A stretch of DNA of 30,293 nt from contig DGVT01000063.1 of NCBI GenBank assembly GCA_002395965.1, positions 17,427 through 47,719 of the forward strand. The letters run 5' to 3'. Position 1 is the first letter of the stretch. The number at the start of each line of letters is the position of its first letter. The notes beneath the pieces are model-generated. The model saw only the letters and a list, made by a program, of their open reading frames with translations, made no database searches and was not told where the DNA came from. The position numbers and the translations under genes were made by a program. Shown in pieces: positions 6,998-13,547 of this stretch. This stretch comes from Porphyromonadaceae bacterium UBA4277 (GTDB lineage Bacteria > Bacteroidota > Bacteroidia > Bacteroidales > Muribaculaceae).

Positions 6998-7702
6998 TTA
7001 CTCAACTTCGTTGTCGATTTGTATCACTTTCCAGATTCCTGCTGCGATTGCGCCGCCAATGAATGGGCCAACGATGAAGATCCACAGCTGGTTCAGCGCT
7101 TCGCCGCCGGCAAACAGAGCCGGGCCGATAGAGCGTGCGGGGTTGACGCTGGTGCCGGTGTAGTGGATGCCCACTAAGTGGATCAGGATGAGCGACAGAC
7201 CGATAGCTAAGCCGGCAAGATTATTGGTAGCACCATTGGTCTTGCTGGTAGCGCCTAACACCACGAGCACAAAGAGTGCCGTGAGCACGATCTCGGCAAT
7301 CAGGCCGGTGGTCACCGACACTTGCCCGGCGGTGCCGATTTCATTCAGGGTCTGCAGGCCGTTAGCACCCAGGCCGCTTTCGCATCCTGCCAGCACACAC
7401 AGCACTAAGGCAGCGAGTATAGCGCCAATCACCTGGAACACCATGTACATTCCACAATCCTTGGCACTCATTCTTCCGCTCAGGAACACACCCAATGTGA
7501 TGGCGGGGTTGATGTGGCAACCGCTGATGCCGCCAATTGTGTAGGCCATGGCCACAACGGCCAGACCAAAGGCCACAGCCGTACCGATTACTGCCGGAGT
7601 GCCGGCCACTGTGGCTGTGTTGCAACCAAGGCTCACGGCAGCACCGCAACCCAGGAAGGTAAGTACGAAAGTACCAACGAGTTCAGCTAAATACTTTTTC
7701 AT
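6998..7702 (-). CDS. aqpZ: Aquaporin Z (MIP-family water channel)
   Basis: An inner-membrane water channel. The 234-aa protein has the two NPA boxes of the MIP family, HINPAITLG (NPA at 65-67) and SVNPARSIGP (NPA at 187-189). The selectivity-filter positions look like those of water-specific AqpZ rather than glycerol facilitators: His175 in LILIHLVG and Arg190 after the second NPA, with Phe45 on the second helix. Six hydrophobic helices are evident. It is a single-gene unit: a terminator follows at 6937-6970 and it is divergent from the ugd-like gene, with the promoter in the shared 175-bp gap. The start MKKYLAELVGTF is the family start. Confidence 0.95.
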   Translation of the reverse strand: MKKYLAELVGTFVLTFLGCGAAVSLGCNTATVAGTPAVIGTAVAFGLAVVAMAYTIGGISGCHINPAITLGVFLSGRMSAKDCGMYMVFQVIGAILAALVLCVLAGCESGLGANGLQTLNEIGTAGQVSVTTGLIAEIVLTALFVLVVLGATSKTNGATNNLAGLAIGLSLILIHLVGIHYTGTSVNPARSIGPALFAGGEALNQLWIFIVGPFIGGAIAAGIWKVIQIDNEVE

Positions 7703-7731
7703 TGCTTGATTGATTTTAAGTTATTAATACG

Positions 7732-7739
7732 CAAATATA
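7732..7739 (-). promoter_or_regulatory. Candidate -7 box for aqpZ
   Basis: The minus strand reads TATATTTG, fitting TAnnTTTG, 30 bases before the ATG. No well-spaced -33 TTTG is seen, so support is partial. Confidence 0.4.
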
Positions 7740-7818
7740 TATCGTGTTTCGCTTACAGATGATTTGCAAAAATACGAGTTTTTTCGTTAAACAACAAGTT
7801 TTTCTCACAAAAAGTTCG

Positions 7819-7826
7819 TACATTTG
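7819..7826 (+). promoter_or_regulatory. Promoter -7 box for the ugd-like gene
   Basis: TACATTTG fits TAnnTTTG. A T-rich stretch about 19-20 bases upstream (TTTTTC at 7799-7804) could serve as -33. A 51-base leader with two AATAAGTAGAACAA-like repeats separates the box from the ATG. Confidence 0.55.
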
Positions 7827-7877
7827 CAGCATAAGTAGAACAATAAGTAGAACAACACCGAATAAAATATACACGAT

Positions 7878-9191
7878 ATGAATATTTCAATAGTTGGAAC
7901 AGGCTATGTAGGGCTGGTTACGGCCGCGTGCTTTTCCGAGCTCGGCATCGACGTGACTTGTGTGGATAGCGACATGCAAAAGATTAACCGTCTCGTGTAT
8001 GGGGCGATCCCCATCTATGAGCCGGAGTTGGAGAACCTGATGACTCACAACGTGAACGACAAGCGTCTGCACTTCTCTACCGACTTCAATAAGGGGTTCA
8101 GCAATGTGGACTATGTGTTCTGCACGGTTGACCCCGTGCCTGATGCCGACGGTGCCACCGACCTGGAGCCGGTGCTGCGCATTGCGCGCGTGTTCGGCCA
8201 GCGCATCGACCGCTATTGCACATTCGTCATCAAGACCACCGTGCCCGTGGGAACGGCTCACAAGGTGCAAGAAATCATCCAGCACGAGATTGATGAGCGT
8301 GGAGTGGATGTGAAATTCGACATCGCCAGCAATCCCGACTTCCTCACCGAGGGCAATGCCGTGAAAGACTTCATGAAGCCCGATCGCATTGTGATAGGCG
8401 TGGAGACCGAGAGCGCGCGGGAGTCGATGGCAAGGCTCTACCGCACAATCTTGCTGCACAGCAACCGCCGCGTGATTTACACCGACACCCGCACGGCCGA
8501 AATGATAAAATATGCCGCCACATCGATGCTGGCCACGCGAGTGAGCTTCATGAACGAGATTGCCAACCTGTGCGAGCTGGTGGGGGCCGACATCAATATC
8601 GTGCGCCATGGCGTGGGCACCGACAGCCGCATCGGCCCGAAGTACATCTTCCCGGGCTGTGGCTATGGTGGGACACTATTTCCCCAAGATATCAAAGACC
8701 TTGTGAAGATAGCCGAGACGCACAACTTCGACATGAGCGTGCTCAAGGCTGTTGACGACGTGAACAATCGCCAGAAGCACATCGCTTTCAACAAGGTGTC
8801 GCACTTCTTCGACGGCGAGCTAAAGGGCAAGACGGTGGCCATCTGGGGACTGTCGTTCAAGCCCGGCACCGACGACCTGAGCGGCGCCCCGAGCATCGTC
8901 ACCATCGACTCGCTGCTGGCTGCCGGCGCACAGGTGCGCGTCTATGACCCTGTAGCGATGAACGCCACCAAGCAGCGCTGGGGCGACGTGTACTGCGGCA
9001 TCGACATGTATGACGCCGTTAAGGGAGCCGACGCACTGGTTATGCTCACCGAGTGGCACCAGTTCTACATCCCCGACTGGAAACGCGTCAAGAGCTTGAT
9101 GCGCACGCCATTCGTGTTCGACGGGCGCAACATCTACGACAAGGAAGAGCTTGAAGCCTATGGCTTCTCCTACTGTTGCATAGGCAAGTGA
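7878..9191 (+). CDS. UDP-glucose/GDP-mannose dehydrogenase-family protein with atypical active site
   Basis: Overall a full-length (437 aa) member of the UGDH family, which oxidises UDP-glucose to UDP-glucuronate for surface polysaccharides. The Rossmann motif IVGTGYVGLVTAACF (5-19) and the central and C-terminal domains (GLSFKPGTDDL near 324, FDGRNIYD near the end) are present. Several residues that are near-invariant in active enzymes differ: the catalytic Cys is Leu267 in GGTLFPQD (usually GGSCFPKD), the active-site Asn is Thr215 in KYAATSMLA (usually AANAF), the usual NPEFL Glu is Asp154, VGTP is VDPV (84-87), and the usual REAPS is SGAPS. Thr121, Glu158, Lys211 and Asp271 are kept. It could have another activity, stop at the aldehyde stage or be regulatory. 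Family call firm, activity uncertain. Confidence 0.85.
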   Translation: MNISIVGTGYVGLVTAACFSELGIDVTCVDSDMQKINRLVYGAIPIYEPELENLMTHNVNDKRLHFSTDFNKGFSNVDYVFCTVDPVPDADGATDLEPVLRIARVFGQRIDRYCTFVIKTTVPVGTAHKVQEIIQHEIDERGVDVKFDIASNPDFLTEGNAVKDFMKPDRIVIGVETESARESMARLYRTILLHSNRRVIYTDTRTAEMIKYAATSMLATRVSFMNEIANLCELVGADINIVRHGVGTDSRIGPKYIFPGCGYGGTLFPQDIKDLVKIAETHNFDMSVLKAVDDVNNRQKHIAFNKVSHFFDGELKGKTVAIWGLSFKPGTDDLSGAPSIVTIDSLLAAGAQVRVYDPVAMNATKQRWGDVYCGIDMYDAVKGADALVMLTEWHQFYIPDWKRVKSLMRTPFVFDGRNIYDKEELEAYGFSYCCIGK

Positions 9192-9279
9192 ACGTTGTTA
9201 AGCAAGAAGCTGGAAGCAAAAAGTATTAAGTAATAAGTCGTAAGGGTATAATTATACATAAGGGTAAGGAATACAAATC

Positions 9280-10260
9280 ATGGCACATATCAAAACAATA
9301 GGCGTCATTACCTCGGGCGGCGACGCACCGGGCATGAATGCCGCCATCCGCGCCGTTACGCGCTCGGCAATATACAATGGTTTTAACGTTAAAGGCATCT
9401 ACCGCGGCTATCGCGGCCTGATCGATGATGAAGTGGTTGAGCTCAAGGCACACAATGTGAGCAACATCATCCAGAAGGGAGGCACCATCCTCAAGACTGC
9501 ACGTTGCCAGGAGTTCACCACAGCCGATGGCCGCCGCCAGGCCTACGATGTGATGCGCCGGCACGAGATCGATGCCCTGGTGGTAATCGGTGGCGACGGT
9601 TCGCTGAGCGGTGCCAGGATTTTTGCCAGCGAGTTTGACGTGCCGGTAGTGGGATTGCCTGGCACCATCGACAACGACCTCTTCGGCACCGACCACACCA
9701 TAGGCTACGACACGGCACTCAACACGGTGATGTGGTGTGTGGACCGCATACGCGACACGGCCACGAGCCATGAGCGACTTTTCTTCATCGAGGTTATGGG
9801 ACGTGATGCGGGCTTCCTGGCACTCAACGGAGCACTGGCCAGTGGTGCCGAAGCGGCCATCATACCCGAAATCAGCACCGAGGTAGATCAGCTGGCCGAA
9901 CTCATTGCCACAGGCTTCCGCGAGAGCAAAGGCTCAAGCATTGTGATTGTGGCCGAAAGCCCCATCACCGGCGGTGCCATGGGGCTGGCCGAGCGTGTGA
10001 GAAAGGAGTTCCCGCAATATGACACACGAGTGACCATACTGGGCCACTTGCAGCGCGGCGGCTCACCCACGGCACAAGACCGCATTCTCGCCTCGCGCAT
10101 GGGGGCTGCAGCCGTCGATGCCCTGCTCGAGGGACAGCGAAACGTAATGATCGGCGACGATGACGAGCAGATAGTCTATGTTCCCTTCTCTAAGGCCATC
10201 CGTAACGACAAGCCCATCGACCGCAGCCTGATGGAAACACTGCGGCGACTTTCCATTTAA
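9280..10260 (+). CDS. pfkA: ATP-dependent 6-phosphofructokinase
   Basis: Catalyses fructose-6-phosphate to fructose-1,6-bisphosphate in glycolysis. In 326 residues (usual is about 320) it shows ITSGGDAPGMNAAIRAV (10-26), GGDGS (103-107) and PGTIDND (126-132) with catalytic base Asp130, then EVMGRDAGFLAL. Gly at the GGDGS position and Gly rather than Lys in PGTIDND mark an ATP-dependent rather than PPi-dependent enzyme. A purine-rich AAGGGTAAGGA precedes the ATG. It lies 88 bp after the ugd-like gene on the same strand, so read-through is possible. It converges on the S41 protease gene. Confidence 0.97.
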   Translation: MAHIKTIGVITSGGDAPGMNAAIRAVTRSAIYNGFNVKGIYRGYRGLIDDEVVELKAHNVSNIIQKGGTILKTARCQEFTTADGRRQAYDVMRRHEIDALVVIGGDGSLSGARIFASEFDVPVVGLPGTIDNDLFGTDHTIGYDTALNTVMWCVDRIRDTATSHERLFFIEVMGRDAGFLALNGALASGAEAAIIPEISTEVDQLAELIATGFRESKGSSIVIVAESPITGGAMGLAERVRKEFPQYDTRVTILGHLQRGGSPTAQDRILASRMGAAAVDALLEGQRNVMIGDDDEQIVYVPFSKAIRNDKPIDRSLMETLRRLSI

Positions 10261-10283
10261 CCCCGAGACACGCACCCGGTTCA

Positions 10284-10319
10284 CGCCTGTGCACACGCGC
10301 CTCGCGAGCAGCACAGGCG
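10284..10319. terminator. Inverted repeat between convergent pfkA and S41 protease genes
   Basis: CGCCTGTGC pairs with GCACAGGCG around an 18-base loop, filling most of the 60-bp convergent gap. No T-run is present. It is a plausible bidirectional terminator by position and symmetry. Confidence 0.5.
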
Positions 10320-10320
10320 G

Positions 10321-12000
10321 CTACTTCAAGTGGAGGATGCGACGATACTCGCCTGGCTTGGCAAACATCTCGTGAGCACGGTCAAGCGTCTCGTCGTTGC
10401 GGGTATCAAGTTCGGCTTCTCCGGCCTGATAGTAATAACGTGTGATGATTTCGCGCGCCAGGATTTTCTCTATCTCGCTGCGATGGGTGTCTAAGTCCTT
10501 GCCCAAGTCGTGCTTGAGCAGAGATTCCAGCTTGTCGAAGGCGGCACTGGTCTCGTCGTTGATATACCCCTCGGTCTTAGCCACCTTGCGCAGATTTTCA
10601 ATTCCAGTCTCACACACCTTGTCGTACTGGAACTTCTCGGGATCGATAAATGCCTTGAAACTGTTGAAAATCTCATCGGTGATGGTGAATGTGGCCGGAG
10701 GGTCGATGGTGGGATGCTCGGCGGCAAATTTTGTAGCGAAGTCAAACGCCCAGTTGTCGCGCACAATGTTGAAAACCAACCTCGTGAGCTCGGGGTAATC
10801 CACCTTGATGTCGGGTGTGATGCCTCCGCCTTCGCGCACCTCGCGTCCGTGGGCGGTATGGAACACCCGCGCCAGGCTGTCGGGCAGGCGCTGGTACGAC
10901 CCGCTGGCATCGCGTTGCGAGTAGTCAATTTCCTGGATGAGACGGCCACTGGGGATGTAATACTTGGCAATAGTCACCTTCAAGGCCCCATCAAACGGCA
11001 GTGGCCGCACACTTTGCACCAGTCCCTTGCCGAAGGAGCGGCTCCCCAGCACCACTGCACGGTCTATGTCTTGCAGAGCACCGGCTGTAATCTCGGCTGC
11101 CGATGCCGAGCCACCGTCAACGAGCACCGCCAGCGGTATTTTTGCGTCGATGGGGTCGGCCGTAGTCTTGTAGGTCTTCTCGCTCTGCTTGTCGCGGCCA
11201 CGCGTGGTGAGCACTGTGGTACCCTTGGGTACAAACAGTCCGACAATTTGCACTGCACTCTCCATCAGCCCACCGCCATTGCCACGCAAGTCAAGCACAA
11301 TGCTCTTCACTGCCTGATTCTTCTTCAGCGCCACCAACGCATCACGCACCTGCGGGAACGAGTGCTCGTTGAAGGTGGTGAGATTAATGTAGCCCATGTC
11401 GCCACGCACCACACCATAGTATGGCACCGGCGAGATCTTAATGGTCTCACGCGTGATGTCGAATGTCTTGATGCTGTCGTCGCCACAGTAGGGACGCACC
11501 ACAGTGAGCTGCAGGCGCGTGTTGGCAAGCCCCTTGAGCCGTGCACTCACCTTATCGCTACTCCAGTCGCCCACGCTGTCACCATCTATCATGATGATGC
11601 GGTCGCCGGTGCGCACTCCGGCACGCGCGGCAGGACTGCCCGCATAAGGTCCGGAGATATACACGCCTTTCTTCTCACCACGGCGCTCCTGGATGTAGCT
11701 GCCTATGCCGCCATACTCGCCGGTGCTGATCACCTGAAAGTCGTCGCGCGACTTGGCCGGGATGTATTCGGTGTAGGGGTCAATGTCGTCGAGCATGGCA
11801 TTGATGGCTGTTTCTATCGACTTTTGAGCATCTATCGAATCAACATAAAACGTATTCAGCTCTTTATACAACGTGTTGAAGATGTCGAGGTTGCGCACGA
11901 TAGCCGCTTCGCTATTGTCGATTTTCTCACTCAATGCCTGAAACGAGAAGGCCGAGCACACGAGCAGTGCAACAGCTATTGTGATGGTTGATTTTTTCAT
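10321..12000 (-). CDS. S41-family C-terminal processing peptidase (CtpA/Prc-like) with PDZ domain
   Basis: A periplasmic serine protease that cleaves proteins near their C-terminus. The 559 residues begin with a signal sequence (MKKSTITIAVALLVCSAFSFQALS). An N-terminal helical region ends in DDIDPYTEYI (71-80). The PDZ domain spans about 90-170 (GSPAARAGVRTGDRIIMIDG, 121-140). The S41 core contains LDLRGNGGG (237-244), GGSASAAE with nucleophile Ser300, and SFGKG with general base Lys325. A C-terminal helical extension follows. The length is typical for Bacteroidetes members. Its promoter box lies in the first of the tandem repeats at 12057-12161, which supply the -33 element. It acts alone in this strand context, convergent with pfkA. 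Confidence 0.95.
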   Translation of the reverse strand: MKKSTITIAVALLVCSAFSFQALSEKIDNSEAAIVRNLDIFNTLYKELNTFYVDSIDAQKSIETAINAMLDDIDPYTEYIPAKSRDDFQVISTGEYGGIGSYIQERRGEKKGVYISGPYAGSPAARAGVRTGDRIIMIDGDSVGDWSSDKVSARLKGLANTRLQLTVVRPYCGDDSIKTFDITRETIKISPVPYYGVVRGDMGYINLTTFNEHSFPQVRDALVALKKNQAVKSIVLDLRGNGGGLMESAVQIVGLFVPKGTTVLTTRGRDKQSEKTYKTTADPIDAKIPLAVLVDGGSASAAEITAGALQDIDRAVVLGSRSFGKGLVQSVRPLPFDGALKVTIAKYYIPSGRLIQEIDYSQRDASGSYQRLPDSLARVFHTAHGREVREGGGITPDIKVDYPELTRLVFNIVRDNWAFDFATKFAAEHPTIDPPATFTITDEIFNSFKAFIDPEKFQYDKVCETGIENLRKVAKTEGYINDETSAAFDKLESLLKHDLGKDLDTHRSEIEKILAREIITRYYYQAGEAELDTRNDETLDRAHEMFAKPGEYRRILHLK

Positions 12001-12052
12001 TAACTTTTATGTCATTTAAGAGTATTGATAGCAATCGTTTTCTTTCACTTTG

Positions 12053-12084
12053 CAAAATTAGTGCAAGGTGAGTGAAAAAGCAAA
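12053..12084 (-). promoter_or_regulatory. Promoter of the S41 protease gene, partly inside a repeat
   Basis: On the minus strand TTTG (12084-12081), 20 bases, then TAATTTTG (12060-12053): a full Bacteroidetes-type promoter, about 52 bases before the ATG. The -33 box lies in repeat copy A; in repeat copy B the matching -7 box reads TAATGTTG, one base off. Confidence 0.7.
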
Positions 12085-12161
12085 GTTTACTTTGATTTTT
12101 CCGAACCGCAGCCTAATTTCGCGCATAGCGCAACATTAGTGCAAACCGAATGCAAAACCAA
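12057..12161 (-). repeat. 105-bp promoter-bearing direct repeat, copy A
   Basis: Identical to 12215-12319 and separated from it by 53 bp of related sequence (another ATTTGGTTTTGC-type unit). On the minus strand it contains TTTGCTTTTTCACTCACC and TTTGCAC-TAATGTTG promoter-like pieces and the small palindrome GCGCTATGCGC. Confidence 0.9.
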
Positions 12162-12214
12162 ATTTATTTGAGTTTTGCTAAGGCGAAGCCTAATTTCGAG
12201 GCGGCAGCCTCAAC

Positions 12215-12319
12215 ATTAGTGCAAGGTGAGTGAAAAAGCAAAGTTTACTTTGATTTTTCCGAACCGCAGCCTAATTTCGCGCATAGCGCAACATTAGTGC
12301 AAACCGAATGCAAAACCAA
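12215..12319 (-). repeat. 105-bp promoter-bearing direct repeat, copy B
   Basis: Second identical copy. Its outer end forms the last codons (FAFGLH) and the stop of the sigma-factor remnant, so the repeat marks the break point of that gene. Confidence 0.9.
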
Positions 12320-12863
12320 TCTCTTCAAGTCCTTCCTCCTTACAATTAATACCGAAGCTACGCATTAAGATTTCTTTTTCTTTGGCTGAAAGAATATGGT
12401 TGAGTATAGCAGTCATATCCTGATGCAGAGACTCCTTATCTAAGGGTTCATCTGTTTTAGAACCCGAAGAGACAAGGTCGCCAATGGAAGTATCTGTATC
12501 TTCAGAGAGAGGAGCATCCATAGACAATGTCCTGGCGGTTTGCTCAATGAGTATGCCCGCCTTGTTCTCACTGATATTTGCAAACTCTGCTGTAGTTGGT
12601 TTTCTTTGTTCCGTCTGCATTGTCTCTTTTAATAGGATAGAATACATATTGAGGAGTGCCTGCTGGTAAAGAGGCAATCTGATGATTCTGCCATTCTCAT
12701 AGATAGTTGAAGAGATGGACTGACGGATCCACCATACGGCATACGATATGAACTTGAAGCCTCGTGTTTCGTCAAAGCGCTCTGCTGCCTTGATAAGCCC
12801 AATGTTTCCCTCTGAGATTAAGTCTGAGAGGTCCATATTGTGCTGATGATACTGATTGGCTAT
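12294..12863 (-). pseudogene. Sigma-70 (RpoD-like) fragment, truncated at both ends
   Basis: Recognisable sigma-70 region 2 to start of region 4. With the ATG at 12836: DLISEGNIGLIKAAERF, then RGFKFISYAVWWIRQSI (2.3-2.4, about 26-42), IIRLPL, KPTTAEFA, SMDAPLSEDTDTSIGDL and SAKEKEILMRSFGI, ending at LEEIG where the -35-binding helix-turn-helix should begin. Six repeat-encoded residues and a stop follow. Upstream of the ATG, IANQYHQHN (to 12863) still matches the sigma segment VAKQYQNQG but is then cut by an in-frame TAA, and regions 1.1-1.2 are absent. Without region 4 it could not recognise a -33 element. The AT-rich composition and divergence from housekeeping RpoD suggest an acquired or relict sigma gene. 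A residual core-binding role as an anti-sigma-like competitor is conceivable but speculative. Confidence 0.8.
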
Positions 12864-13305
12864 AGGCGCGGATTATGACTTTTGCGATGTGTAAATCTTT
12901 ATTTACAAAGGTACAACTATAATTCGGATTGGGGCAAGATTTTGTATAATAATCCTTCAAAAAAATGTATTTTTCAATGTAACTACTTGTGTATTAAAGG
13001 GCTAATTTAATAATCTAATTCGGTTTTTAGGAACTATTCGGATATGACAACGTTGGTGGAGGTGGCCCAACGGGCCGGAGGAGTGTGTAATGCCGCCCTT
13101 TGCGTGAACCACACTCCCCCCGGCCCCCTCTAACTAAGAGGGGGAGCTGCTAACGCGCTGATTTACTGATATAAATTTCGTCGAACTCACGTTAATTATG
13201 AGGCGGCAGCCACTTGAGGACAGCTCAGACTTTTCTGACTCTTCGGACTCTTTGGAATTTCCGGCATCCTTCTGTTGCTTATAGCCTAAAATCTGTGTGA
13301 TCTCT

Positions 13306-13345
13306 GCAATCTGTAGAATCTGCATGAGAATGTCGTGCGTCAGCC
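13306..13345 (+). repeat. 40-bp direct repeat, copy 1
   Basis: Starts GCAATCTGTAGAATCTGCAT and ends GCGTCAGCC. It recurs at 13385-13424 with two base changes. Between them is GTAACTTATAGTCTG, a complement of the motif found in the repeat clusters. Confidence 0.85.
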
Positions 13346-13384
13346 CTTATGAGACTTATGTAACTTATAGTCTGATAAATCCCA

Positions 13385-13424
13385 GCAATCTGTAGAATCT
13401 GCATGAGAATGCCGTGCGGCAGCC
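13385..13424 (+). repeat. 40-bp direct repeat, copy 2
   Basis: Second copy, 79 bp from the first, in the same orientation and ending GCGGCAGCC. Confidence 0.85.
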
Positions 13425-13506
13425 ACATGGCACAGCGCGGGAGTGCGAGACAATTATTAATTGTTAATAATGTGGCAGTAAGGTTAGAAATTCCGATTAA
13501 ATACTG

Positions 13507-13514
13507 TAACTTTG
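13507..13514 (+). promoter_or_regulatory. Promoter -7 box for the TPR-barrel gene pair
   Basis: TAACTTTG matches TAnnTTTG 33 bases before the ATG. A T-containing -33 candidate (GGTTAGAAATT, about 13482-13492) is only approximate. Confidence 0.55.
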
Positions 13515-13547
13515 TAGATTGATTGAAACTGAAAACAGCCTGTTATT

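Larger units (their letters stand above)
12864..13547. other. Gene-free region with palindromes, short repeats and a promoter
   Basis: About 680 bp with no credible gene. It contains an AT-rich stretch (12890-13030), a palindrome at 13124-13144 (CCCCCTCT, AACTA, AGAGGGGG), two 40-bp direct repeats, two complements of the AGACTATAAG motif (near 13285 and 13365), and the promoter of the TPR gene at its right end. Confidence 0.7.

Noticed and set aside
10510..11991. A 493-codon plus-strand open frame opposite the S41 protease gene
   Set aside because: It is antisense to a gene with clear protease motifs. Its His-, Val- and Gly-rich product is typical of shadow frames in GC-rich DNA.
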